Shown one piece after another: positions 34,443 to 44,479 of a DNA stretch of 64,000 nt. Numbering within the stretch: the stretch's first letter is position 1; the number at the start of each line of letters is the position of its first letter. The notes beneath the pieces are model-generated. The model saw only the letters and a list, made by a program, of their open reading frames with translations, did not search any database and was not told the origin of the DNA. The position numbers were made by a program, and so were the translations under genes. Source of the DNA: Delphinapterus leucas (taxonomy: Eukaryota > Chordata > Mammalia > Artiodactyla > Monodontidae); the NCBI RefSeq assembly GCF_002288925.2, contig NW_022098001.1, positions 10,878,495 to 10,942,494 on the forward strand, in the 5' to 3' direction.

Positions 34443-35032
34443 AAGGCTGGGCTTTTTGAGCCTTTGTTGGGAAGGAAGAGCTGTTAGTTATTCTTTGCAG
34501 GCACAGAGAGTTAGGAGCCCTTTTTTCACCAGGACCTAGAGCCACCAGCGTGCTCTGTAGAAGGGATGGTCATGAATTCTTGGAGCCCCCATGAAACAGA
34601 CACCCCTGTCAGGGTTTGCCCCGCCCACACAGTCTGGTTCAGCACCACATGCGCCTGCTGGTGCCAACCCCACCCCGCCTGGTTGCCAGGCTCCATGCTG
34701 CTACGGTGCCTCCATGGCAGCAAGTTGGGTCCTGGGTAACCTGAGTGTTCTGGCTGGTTTGGTGTGACTATTGCTGGGGGAACTGGCCCTTAGCACCTAC
34801 TTAACCCAGTAGCGACATTGACTACGAGCCATTCCGAAGGCCACATGAATCTTAGGAAGGTCACTGGGCTAACTGGGGTCTGCTCCCAGTTTTGCCTTCA
34901 ACTCTGTGATCTTAGGTGCCTCGCTTGGCTTCTCTGAGCCTCACATCCCCTTGCTGCAAAATGAGAAGGTCGGATTAGATCATCCTTAAAGCCCTGACCA
35001 GTTCTTCATCTCGATGTAAAAACAGAACCTCT
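34443..35032. other. 590-bp segment probably inverted between two SINEs
   Basis: It begins with aaggctgggc (34443-34452) and ends with aacagaacctct (35021-35032). The first is the reverse complement of the sequence after the right SINE (35246-35255). The second is the reverse complement of the sequence before the left SINE (34226-34237). This is exactly what an inversion between oppositely oriented SINEs would leave. It contains a MIR at 34850-35005 and otherwise unassigned DNA. Confidence 0.8.
34850..35005 (+). repeat. MIR SINE
   Basis: 'tctgctcccagttttgcctt', 'aactctgtgatcttaggtgc', 'ttctctgagcctcacatcc', 'ttgctgcaaaatgagaagg'. If the segment is inverted, this MIR was originally on the other strand. 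Confidence 0.7.
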
Positions 35033-35244
35033 GGGCTTCCCTGGTGGCGCAGTGGTTGAGAGTCCGCCTGCTAATGCAGGGGACACGGGTTCGTGCCCCG
35101 GTCTGGGAAGATCCCACATGCCGCGGAGCGGCTGGGCCCGTGAGCCACAGCTGCTGAGCCTGTGCGTCTGGAGCCTGTGCTCCACAACGGGAGAGGCCAC
35201 GGCAGTGAGAGGCCCGCGTACCGCAAAAAAAAAAAAAAAAAAAA
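35033..35244 (+). mobile_element. CHR-2 type SINE (right partner of an inversion)
   Basis: Forward CHR-2 from 'gggcttccctggtggcgcag' to 'ggcccgcgtaccgc' and a 20-base A-run. Its own two flanks do not match each other. See the partner at 34240-34442. Confidence 0.94.
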
Positions 35245-37563
35245 GGCCCAGCCTTTCTCAGGATATCTGGTCCCCAATGTCGAACGCCCTTGTTGTGTTT
35301 GCCACTCCACGTGTAACTGAAGTGCCCTAAGGGAGTGTCAATAATTGTGTTCTATTTAATCTGCATTCTCCTTGAGGCTGGAGTCCTGAGTGTGTCAGTG
35401 TTCTTCCTCATTGCTGAGTCAAGGCGCAGAGGGTAAAGTGCAGCCATCACACAGAACGGTTCTGCGGGGCTGCATCAATGCCCACAGAGTAGCGTGTTAA
35501 TGAGTGTTAAAACGGACAGCGCAAATACAGCGTTCTCAATTTTTAAAATTACAGCTCTGTAACAAGTCATGCTGTTAAAACATACAAGAAATACCAGTTA
35601 AGCCTTCAAGTAGATAGCACACAGCCTGTACAGATCACTGCTATTCCCAAAGTACGTAACAGGTCATTTTCTTTGAAATGAGGCAACAATTAGCAGGTGG
35701 TTCCATTATTTGAATACTAAGCCAAGTAGAAATAACAAATCCAAGGATTAAATACCAATTACTACCTTAGGAGCTACAAATCAGCCTGGCATTATAACAT
35801 GCCCCTCCTCAGGAGCAAACCCAGGAAATGCAGAGGGCTGGCAGAAAACACCAACTATAACCAGTGTGCATCTGTGCAGAGAAGACACAGTGTCACTTCC
35901 CAGCCAGCGCTTTCAAAATGCTCATCACATATTTTTTCAGAAAAGCCCGGCCCATGTATTTGTCCCAAAGACATCGAAAAGAACAACCTTCAAATGTTGG
36001 GAGTGAAGCTGCTCTCCAGCCCACCGCTGGACATAGGTGATTTGAAGCTTTTACTGGGTCCCCCTAAAGGAGGTTTACAGGTCAGTCTGACAGCCTGGTG
36101 GCAAAAGATGTCACCTCACAATTATGTTCTTAACTCCAGAAACAGAGCAGAAAATTCACCTGACCCCACCCCCCCTTCCCCGCACCGATTAGTTTCAGGG
36201 ACCAGAAGAAACTGCTCCATAAGACGTTATCTAACAAGGTCAATCAAAGCCCAGCTGAGAGCGCTTGTGAACTGCGTACCTTGTTCGTACTTTGTGGGCG
36301 AGGAGTGTTCTTCCTCCCTGGATCACAGTTCTGTCTCCATCCTCTGTGGGAATTAACTCCAGTGTTCAAGCCAGCTGGGTTGTTCTCTCTCCCTCTTAAC
36401 TGAAACCACTGCTTGGAGTCCTTAACGCTATTAGGACATTCTCATGCTCGGAAGTAACTGAAATTCCAGGATGGGCAAAATAATATTTTATACGAGTATA
36501 TATATGTACAAAAGATATTAAAAAGACAGTCTCTAAAGTACTTTGGGATTCCCCCAATGAAAGGCACCAGAGAAACGCAAGTCATCACCAAAATGAAAAG
36601 TCAGGTTTTCCAGTTTTCACATCTGCAAAAAGTAACCACTAGAGGTATCTCTGTTTTGGTGGTAAAAACCTGCCTGTTTAAAAAGAATACTCATGAGAGT
36701 GACTGAATTATTCAGCCTCCTTCCTTGTTTCCACTTTTCACAAGCTTTATGGTCAGTGACCATGGATACCACACTCAGTGACCCAATACCATCAGCCTTG
36801 GCAAACTGAGCGGTCCTCACGAGTTTGTACCATCACCTGCCTCAGTGCAGCTGGAGATTATTTCGTAAATTCTCTGCCTTCCAGTGCTGGAAACATCAGC
36901 CAAAGCCAAGTGCTACATGTGCAAATTCTGAGAAATAACCCTGCCCTTCTGACTTGGTGGTTGGTTGCCCCTAAGTCATCTCACCTTTCCTGATGCTTCT
37001 GAGAAACAAATGTAGACGGTAGACCAGGTAGCACTAGGACGTGGCTGCCTCCCTGCCCACCGTGAGGCTCCAGTCTGATGGAAAGATTTGAACTGGGGAC
37101 CTAAAGGCATAAGTGACTAGTGCAAATGGCCCGCTCTGTAGTAGCCATGGCAACTACAAGTACACAAAGCCTCTGACAAGATCCTCACCACATCCCCAAG
37201 AAGTATGTACTACCTTCAACCAACTAAGACACAAAGTGGACCTTTTTAAGGAAGATCCAAGACATAGATAAAAAGCCTGCCTAACTCCGCATGTAGACCC
37301 CTGGATTCTGCAGCCTTTCCAAAGACTGAACAACAATGGAAGCCAACTGGAAAACCACCTGATTACCTAGAATATAACAGAGAACTACCTTACTAAGGGG
37401 TCCAGGTTAACCCTTCAAAACGCTATGTGCTGGTTAACTGAAGAAGAAGAGAGAGGGCATTCTGGAGAAGGAAAGAGTTCTCAACCTTAACACAAGTTTA
37501 GAAGTTTAAAGGTCTTTTAAATAGCATCAAGCTTTTCAAGAAGTCTACAATTATTTATGACAT
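35245..37563. other. Repeat-free DNA downstream of KCNS2
   Basis: About 2.3 kb without any repeat I recognise, an unusually clean stretch for this window. It holds a 185-codon frame (35799-36356, + strand) without known motifs. It may be KCNS2 3' UTR extension or conserved non-coding DNA. Confidence 0.4.
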
Positions 37564-37569
37564 TTTATT
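37564..37569 (-). promoter_or_regulatory. KCNS2: Candidate KCNS2 poly(A) signal
   Basis: AATAAA on the minus strand, 1,327 nt past the KCNS2 stop. Further along the transcript the minus strand has 'taaataattg' but no clear GU-rich element. A second AATAAA at 38030-38035 (minus) is closer to the gene. Which is used cannot be told. Confidence 0.4.
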
Positions 37570-38895
37570 AAGTAACAATGTTTTTTTGTTTTACAACTCC
37601 TTCCTTTCTCCTGGCCTCCACCAACCCTCCCCCAAGAAAAGGCAGCTGAAATGGAAATAAGAGCTATAATATTTCCATCCTGGATAAGCCATTTGTCTAT
37701 ATTTTGAGTACACACTTCCACACCACCAGGTTTCCATGTCATACCAGGAACTCTGGGGCAGTTAGAGCATCATATGTAACATACTATATCATAGAAGCAA
37801 AATTATCTAAGTAAATTCTGCTTGGAAATAAAAGGGTTCTCATTTTATAAGCTTTCAGAGCAGGCAACAAAATTTTCTAAGCTACTGCCCTTGATAGCAA
37901 CCCAACAATGTTTGCCTCAGACAATACAACAGTAAACTTTTTAGTTGATAAAGACAATACAATCTTATTTCTAAGCATCTTTAAAAGGAAACATTTCAAA
38001 AACATGCTAATATCTAAGACACAGCAAAGTTTATTCAAATGACCTAGACCAGGAACCTCAGCAAGAAATAAATGTCTCTACGACCACCCTAGAAAAGACG
38101 GAGGGCTGACTTTGAAAGGTCTTCAAGCATCCTGTGATTTGGCCTATGTTTAGCTGAAGCCCCTGTCCCTAATGCATCTGTTCTTGGTAAAGATTTCAAT
38201 CTTCACTACATGATTAACAAAATAACATTCTCTAAAGAGCAACATTTAAGAGATGAACGTCAGTGTACAGCATTCTAAGAGTGAGCAGGGTACCCATGCA
38301 AGCCACAGGGCTAGAGAGTTACAAAAACAACTCACAGACTTGCATCAGTCATGTGTACTTAACTTCACATTCCCTTTGTTTTGGTATTAAAACTAAATGA
38401 AAGCATTGGATAAAGAATTGAGATTTTGTTTCTACATGACTGTGAGCAAAAGCTCATCATAGCCTTGCTGACCCCATAGATGTGTTTCCACTGGACATAT
38501 TTGTGGGGGCTTTTTGGTACAGAACTCACACGACAACCTCAGAAACAGGAGCACAAACAACTGAGACAGTACTGGGCCACAAGCGCTACAATAGAGAACA
38601 CAATGAACAGAGAAATTAGGTACTCATCCAGCAGAAAGGTGAACATTTTATGCCCGCGATGCAAAGACCAGTGAGTGTCATTTCACTGAAAGGTGCAAAG
38701 GCATGGTGTCAGACACACCACCCTCTAAAAATGATCCTAAATACTGTAAAAGCAACCTGGGGTGCATATCCCATGCATCTCTCCCCTTTGGGGCTGGGCA
38801 TACTCCTTACACCATAACCCTAGTGTGCCTGGACTGTGCCAGAGGCACAAGAAACAGCTCAGCAATGTGGGTCTGAGGAGGTCAAGCCCTCGCAG
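37570..38895 (-). other. KCNS2: Likely KCNS2 3' UTR
   Basis: Repeat-free, moderately AT-rich DNA directly after the stop codon, ending at the candidate signal at 37564. The extent is inferred; transcript evidence would settle it. The small + strand frame at 38480-38674 is not a gene. Confidence 0.5.
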
Positions 38896-40329
38896 CTAAT
38901 GCAGGGAATCATTTAAACTTAGTTCGCTTGGCGAGCTCCTGCTCATGCTCGTCAGGCTCGCCATGAGGGATTTAACTTTATGGGCGTAGTAGTCCCTTAA
39001 GTTGACGGAAGGGACCTCCTTCATTCCATCCCCAAAGTCACAGCTGCGCATGGCGCTCTCGAGTTGCTTTTGGCGCCGGTAAAAGTGGGAGAACTTATTG
39101 AAGATCAAGGTGATGGGCAGTACCACCACTAGGATACCCGCCAAGATGCAGGCAGAGGCGGTCAGCTTCCCTGCCGTGGTCCCTGGGACCACATCCCCAT
39201 ACCCTACAGTGGTCATACTGACGGTGGCCCACCACCAGCAAGCGGGGATGGTGGCCAGGCCCTCATTCTCCTCCTTTTCGATAGTGTAGGCCACTACGGA
39301 GAAGATGGAAATCCCCACAGAGAGGTAGAGCAAAAGCAGCCCTACTTCTTTGTAGCTGTATTTAAGTGTGGCCCCCAGGGAGCGGAGGCCAGTGGAGTGT
39401 CTGGCCAGCTTTAAGATGCGGAAAATCCGCATCAGCCTGAGGACCTGGGCCACCCTGCCCAGGTTGGCCAAGGTAGGTGTGCTCTCCACAACCAGGTTTA
39501 CCACCAGAGTGATGTAAAAGGGGACGATGGACATGAGGTCGATCAGGTTTAGGGCATTCTTGAAAAACTTGAGGAAGTCAGGGGCCACAGCAAACCTGGC
39601 CATCAACTCAAATGTGAACCAGGCGATGCCAAAGTGCTCCACGATTTCGAACCTGGGGTCCTCACCAGGGTTGCCCTGGCTGTCAGGGATTTGGAAGTCC
39701 GGCAGGCTATTGAGACACATGGTGATGATGGACCCCAACACCACGAGGATGGACAGGACGCTGAAGACCCTGCTCAGGACCGAGTAGCCGGGGTTGTCCA
39801 GCGCCAGCCACAGCTGTCTGCGGAAGTTGCCCAGGGGCTGCCCATCGAACTTGGATGCATCGTTGTAGAAGGCCAGGATCTCATCGAAGGAGGACGTGGT
39901 GCTCTCCTGGTCGCTCTGCTCGTCCCACTTCTCCTGTTCGGGCTCCACTTTGCGGCCGTGGTAGCTGTAGCTGCAGCAGGAGTCGATGAAGAACTCGTTG
40001 ATGCCCCAGTACTCGATCTCCTGGCTGAAGGAGAAGACGCACAGCTCCGCCATGACGTGAAGCTTGCCGGTGTGGTAGAAATGTAGCACGTAGGGGAAGA
40101 GCTCGGGGTTGCGGTCAAAGTAGAACTCACGCTGGACGTCGTCATAGTCGTCGCAGAGCTCCAGAATGGCCTCGCGCGAGTGGCAGAGCAGCAGGCGGCC
40201 CAGGCGCGTCTCGGGGAAGCGCAGCAGCGTGTGCGAGCGCAGCCGCTTCTTAAAGCCGCCTACGTTGATGCGGATCTCTCCATCCTCGACGTTGGCCTCC
40301 GACAGGTCCCACAGGCTCTGGCCAGTCAT
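38896..40329 (-). CDS. KCNS2: Kv9.2 potassium channel modifier subunit
   Basis: A complete 477-residue KCNS2, the usual family length, in one coding exon. Kv9.2 is electrically silent alone and joins Kv2.1/Kv2.2 subunits at the neuronal plasma membrane, altering gating. Domains: T1/BTB tetramerisation at about 16-120 (INVGGFKKRLRSHTLLRFPETRLG starts it); S1 183-206; S2 229-249; S3 259-281; S4 291-312 with R298, R301, R304, K307 and R310 at three-residue spacing; S5 326-349; pore helix 360-371; filter TVGYGD 374-379; S6 388-412. The S6 bend has PITLIF (405-410), not the PxP of Kv1-4, so the second proline is T407, a hallmark of silent Kv subunits. The ATG at 40327-40329 has A at -3. No frameshift or stop interrupts it. 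It converges on STK3, as in human. Confidence 0.98.
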   Translation of the reverse strand: MTGQSLWDLSEANVEDGEIRINVGGFKKRLRSHTLLRFPETRLGRLLLCHSREAILELCDDYDDVQREFYFDRNPELFPYVLHFYHTGKLHVMAELCVFSFSQEIEYWGINEFFIDSCCSYSYHGRKVEPEQEKWDEQSDQESTTSSFDEILAFYNDASKFDGQPLGNFRRQLWLALDNPGYSVLSRVFSVLSILVVLGSIITMCLNSLPDFQIPDSQGNPGEDPRFEIVEHFGIAWFTFELMARFAVAPDFLKFFKNALNLIDLMSIVPFYITLVVNLVVESTPTLANLGRVAQVLRLMRIFRILKLARHSTGLRSLGATLKYSYKEVGLLLLYLSVGISIFSVVAYTIEKEENEGLATIPACWWWATVSMTTVGYGDVVPGTTAGKLTASACILAGILVVVLPITLIFNKFSHFYRRQKQLESAMRSCDFGDGMKEVPSVNLRDYYAHKVKSLMASLTSMSRSSPSELSLNDSLH

Positions 40330-40372
40330 ATTGGAGACGCCCAGCCGCCCGCGCCGCGCGGGGGCGCTACAC
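40330..40372 (-). other. KCNS2: KCNS2 5' UTR part of coding exon
   Basis: 43 nt between a predicted acceptor (ggcttccag, AG at 40373-40374 on the minus strand) and the start codon. Confidence 0.6.
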
Positions 40373-41020
40373 CTGGAAGCCGAAGGAATCGTGTCGGGTG
40401 AGCGCCGGGCGCTCAGGGCTCGGGCACCTCTTTCTATTTCCCCATCCGTCCCTGGCGAACCCAGTCCTCTCCAGCGGGTCTCTGGGTGCTGAAGGACACT
40501 GGGATGGGGAGCCGGTTCTATGGGTTTTGGCCCCCTCCCAAGGAAAGGCTTGGAGTGGGGGCTATGTTTCCACTAGCATGGCCGCGTTTCCACGCCCACC
40601 CTGGGGGTTCTGTCGGTCCCTTTACGCTGGCGGAGGTCGCACCCCAGCGGCTCTGAGAGCCCAGGGAGCTGCGAGCTGACCTTGCCCGTGGGCGGGTCGA
40701 GGAGACGCCCCCGCCCGCTCGCCGCAGACAGGCGGGACCAGAGCTGGGATGCGCACCGGCCGGGCTGGGCCGAGATGGGGGGCGCGTAGCCTCGGGAGGG
40801 GGCGGGGAAATTCACCTCTCGAGTCATTAACCCCGGGTGGGGTAAGGGGGCCGGCCTGGCGTCCCCTGCGTCCAGCCCCCGCGACTGGAACCCCCTCGCC
40901 CCCCGCCCCGGGCTTCCCCGCCCGCCTGGCGCCGTGCCCTGGAGCCGCGTGCGCCGCGCGCGCCGCGCCTTACCCCGCGGAGCTATCCGGGCTCGCCCTG
41001 CGCGTTCTGGAAGCGCTTAC
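40373..41020 (-). other. KCNS2: Predicted KCNS2 5' UTR intron
   Basis: On the minus strand a strong donor, CTCGCAG|GTAAGCGC, lies at 41021/41020. An acceptor, TTCGGCTTCCAG|GTGTAG, lies at 40373/40372. The intron would be 648 nt and GC-rich. The two-exon layout agrees with my recall of the human gene, but the boundaries are predicted. Confidence 0.6.
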
Positions 41021-41330
41021 CTGCGAGCACTGGGGCCCGCGGCCGAGGCCGGCGGGAAACTTCCCCGACCTGCCGGCGAGCATCGCTGTGGCCGCAGCTG
41101 CCGGCTGGCTGTGCGTGTGCGCGCGGGTGCGAGTGTGTGTGCGCCTGGGTGTGCGCCCGGCGGGAGGGCGGGCGGGGTCCGCCGAGCGTCTCCTGTCTCC
41201 GGCCGGGGATGCCGCCGCCGTCCGCAGTTGCAGGAGGCTCACAGGTGGCTGCGTGGCCCCGATGCTCGCAGAGCCCTCCTCTCTCTTTCCGCGCGCCCCT
41301 CAGCACCGAAGAGAGACAACAACGCGCGCC
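41021..41330 (-). other. KCNS2: Predicted KCNS2 non-coding exon 1 and promoter region
   Basis: The 3' edge is set by the donor at 41021/41020. The 5' edge (transcription start) cannot be read from the sequence; 41330 is a guess. The region is CpG-dense with no clear TATA box, as expected of a CpG-island promoter. It holds a GT/GC alternating tract at 41108-41158. Confidence 0.5.
41108..41158. repeat. GT/GC alternating tract (Z-DNA potential)
   Basis: Alternating purine-pyrimidine DNA such as gtgcgtgtgcgcgcgggtgc and gtgtgtgtgcgcctgggtgt, inside predicted KCNS2 exon 1. Confidence 0.75.
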
Positions 41331-41700
41331 ACAGCGGGGGCCGGAGCGGGAGATGAGCCGGTGCGCCTCGGCGCGGGCCCTGCTCTGGGGCACGGCGCGG
41401 TGGTGCTGAACGGACAGCTCCGCGCTTCCCAGCTCCCTGCGAGGCCGCCGCCAGGACTCCGGAGACGCTGCCGCCTCGGCTTCTCTGCTCTCCTCCCGCG
41501 CGTCGCGGCGACCCCTTCGGGCCCCCGGCTCGACGCAGAGCCAACACCTTTCCCAGCCCCTCGCCTATCCCCTGGTGACAGCTGTTATTGCCACAGGGCG
41601 CAGGCAGGGGACTGCCTACGGTGACCTTTCCCCACTTGGGTCTCGGGCGGAGCCGAGCTGGGGAATGAGGGATGGCTTGAGTCCGGGGAAGAGCAGGACG

Positions 41701-42749
41701 GGAGGAACTCCAGGTTTCCCCTTTTAGGCACCTGCTGAAAAGTTTCCTGAAGCTTCGGGGGAAAGAGGGTGGTGGGGAAAGGCACCTGGAGGGGTGAAGA
41801 CGGAGCCGGGAAACCCAAGGTCGAGCTCAGCTTAGCTTGCTGGGGGCGGGAGCGCAAGCCCCACCGGCGTGGGAGGGAGTCACGGAGTTCTGTTTGGGAG
41901 CTCTGTGTGGGCACTGCGCGTGTACAGGCCGGTGTGGTGTGCCAGAGTTGGAGGATTGTAGGGAGGTGTGTGTGTGTGTGTGTGTGTGTGTGGTCTGAGG
42001 AAAATAAGACTTTTCAGTGTCTGTGCAGCGCTGATAAAAATTGGACCTCTGAGCGGTGGGAGGATGTGTACAGCGTGTCAGAACAGGGAAACCTAGGGCA
42101 TGTCAGCGTGGTGTGTGCACACAGTGGCAGACTGTGAGCTGTGTCTACAGTGTGCAGTGTACAGTGTAGTACTCAGTGCGACTGTGACAGGTCTGTGTGC
42201 GTAATGAAATGAGAACTTTGTGTATGCGGACACAGTGGGGACTTGGAGTGTGGGTCCAGCGTAGATATGCTCAGTACCAGTGTCCCCATTCCCCAGGAGA
42301 CTTGTGGCCCAGATTCGAGCTCTTGGTCTCCAAGGATTGTTCCTTAAAGCACTACCAGCTGGGCTGGAACTGAGAAATGGACCCACAGTCCCCGGGAAGC
42401 CCCCTCCCCTTGGTCTCAGCCCTTTCTCATGGTCCCCGTTTGCCAAGATCAGAGCAGGACATGAGCTTAGCAGGGAGCTCACGGGCTACAGGTCTTGGAC
42501 AGAAGTCCCGGGAAAGCCCTTGTGGCTCTGGACTCCCAGGGCAGCCATCTCAGCCACGGTGGGCAGCATGTCTTTTACTTATGATGCCCTGGCAATGTCA
42601 TCCCCACTAGATGGGTGCTCTGCACAGCTTGCATGCTTTGGGGCTCCTCAGAGGGCCTGGTGAGGACCCTTGACCTCGCTTCATGTGGAGTGTCCTGGAA
42701 CCAAACCTGGCTTCACACAGAGGAGACCTGTGCCAGCCACCTGCCTCTG
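41701..42749. other. Upstream DNA, GT-rich in part
   Basis: 42095-42210 holds degenerate 'agtgtgcagtgtacagtgta' phrases, an old low-complexity tract. No gene or named repeat is seen. Confidence 0.45.
41966..41992. repeat. (TG)n microsatellite
   Basis: About 13 TG units, 1.6 kb upstream of the KCNS2 start codon. Confidence 0.95.
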
Positions 42750-42776
42750 GGTGGGGGGGTGGGGGGGCGGGCGGTG
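42750..42776 (+). repeat. G-rich tract with G-quadruplex potential
   Basis: GGG, two G7 runs and GGG separated by one or two bases satisfy the simple quadruplex rule. Confidence 0.8.
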
Positions 42777-42927
42777 TGCCAGCGTGCTGCCTGCGGAGGG
42801 GGCTCCACACCCATGTCCCTGCAGCCCCCTGCAAGTGCGGGGAGTCCAGGGAGGCAGGCCACGTGGGAGGGAGAATAGGGTGGAGATGGCCACATGAGCT
42901 TCCTTTCTCTTTTGTCTGATGCTTTTA

Positions 42928-43046
42928 GAGAGGGAGGGGTGTGTGTGTGAGAGAGAGGGGAAGAGAGAGAGACAGAAAGAGACAGAGACAGAGAGGCAGA
43001 GACAGACAGAGACAGGCACACACACAGAGAGATAGAGGAAGAGGGA
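42928..43046 (+). repeat. Purine-rich GA/CA compound repeat
   Basis: A run of GAGA and CAGA units with GT and CA alternating ends; nearly all purine on the + strand from 42950 to 42975. It gives rise to the REREDRKRQ-type and Ser/Leu-rich frames in this area. Confidence 0.85.
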
Positions 43047-44479
43047 GAATCTGGTATTTGCTGTCTTCGTCTCCATCTCTGTTTCTTTTGAGGTCTGTGT
43101 TTGGAGCACGCGGCCCTCACCCCTGTCTAGGTCCGCTGGACCTATCATTGAAGTCTGGGGCCCTCTCTACCCTTTGCCCCCATCCTCTCACTGTGCCCTG
43201 CCTGGTCTCTGGCCATCCCAAAGCTCACAGCCTCACTTCTGCTTCGCCACCACATGTCTATGTGGCTTCTGCTGGGTGGCCACCGTCCCCAGCCACTCCC
43301 GTCGCCTTGACCTCGCTCCTGACTCTTCTCCTAGTTGAGCTTAACGCATAAATCACCTTTTCCTGCCACATTTGGAGGGTCCCTTTTCCCCAGAAACACT
43401 TGGGTTTGATAACTATGAGGTTTTCCTCCCTCCCCTGCTCTATCTGCCCGCCTCCTTCTGTTCCTGTCGGTTTTGTTCTAGCTCGTTCCCTCTTCCTTTG
43501 TGGTTGTGGGAGATTTCGTCCCTGGAGGGAGCCCCCGCCCTCCCCCCTGCCGCCCGCCTTCCGTTTCTCTTTGTTTCTTCCACACCCACGGCCACCCACC
43601 TGCCCGCAGACACCAGGGCTCTGCCGGGCCCCTGGAGCGCTCACTGTCTAGAGGCGCTGCTCCATTCGCCTCTCAGCTCTGCCCCTGCTCTGGCCAGCCC
43701 CCCCCCCCCCCCCTCCTTACCATTCCCCCTCCCTCCCTCCCTCTCCTTCTCTCCCTGGTCCCCTTCGGCAGCTGACTGAGACATGCCCCAGCCACTCAGG
43801 GGCCCAGGGTCCGTACCTGCCCTTTATCAGCTTTTCCCCCCGGGGTCAAGGACAAGGCCCCACGCCCAACTTTCCTTGAACAACGATGTGCACTTGGAGC
43901 CACAAGGAGAAGCCTGGGTCTGGGGCACATCAGTTATTTCTTAGAAAGGCTGAGGCAGGAGCTCTGGGGTCTGACAGATGCCTTTGCAGAGGGTTAAGTG
44001 TATGTGACAGGCAGAGCCACTGGTTTATTTCCCAGTCACTGCGCTGAAGAGAAATGGAGCCGTCTCCCTCCTTCTGTGCCTGGGAAGCTGGCTGTGTTTT
44101 TGGTTTATTTAGAAGCCTGAGCCCTGATCTTAAAATACAGCCGCCTGTTCCAGGCACAGTCAAGGCCTGCCCCTGGGCTGGCCTGCCAGGGAGATCCTGA
44201 TGCGGCGAAGGGGTGGGGGGAAGGCACCCCGGGGAAGGGGAAAAAGGGGCCCCAGGCAGCTGCCCAGATCCCTGCACCTTGGTGATTATTATCTCTGCCT
44301 CTGCCAGCACTGATCTCTCAGTTGAGCCCACACATCTCAGTCGGCTTGTTTCTCTGACAGGCGAGGGGGCTGCACTGACGGCTTGGCTGAGGGTGCTGGG
44401 CTGCCTGACCTACATTCCCCCCGCGGAGGAGCTGAGTGTTCATCCTCTCCCGGGGGAGAACAGGGGTGCCCCCGCCACC
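43047..44479. other. Upstream DNA, pyrimidine-rich
   Basis: It contains a C-run at 43699-43712 and CCCT repeats at 43725-43745. The many overlapping Pro/Ser-rich frames are low-complexity artefacts. No gene is supported. Confidence 0.5.

Larger units (their letters stand above)
40050..41700. promoter_or_regulatory. KCNS2: CpG island of KCNS2
   Basis: CpG density is high from the 5' part of the KCNS2 coding exon through to about 41.6 kb (for example gcgccgcgcgggggcg at 40351, gcgcgcgccgcgcc at 40956). It falls off on both sides. It is the only clear CpG island in the window. Long + strand frames across it (40749-41624, 291 codons) are products of high GC. Confidence 0.9.

Noticed and set aside
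39634..40086. 150-codon + strand frame antisense to KCNS2
   Set aside because: It is a shadow of the well-conserved minus-strand Kv9.2 coding sequence.
40749..41624. 291-codon + strand open frame
   Set aside because: It lies in the KCNS2 CpG island where stop codons are rare; Ala/Arg/Pro/Gly-rich with no motif, opposite the predicted exon 1.
42681..43148. 155-codon minus-strand frame, Ser/Leu/Val-rich, membrane-like
   Set aside because: It is translation of the GA/CA compound repeat, not a membrane protein.
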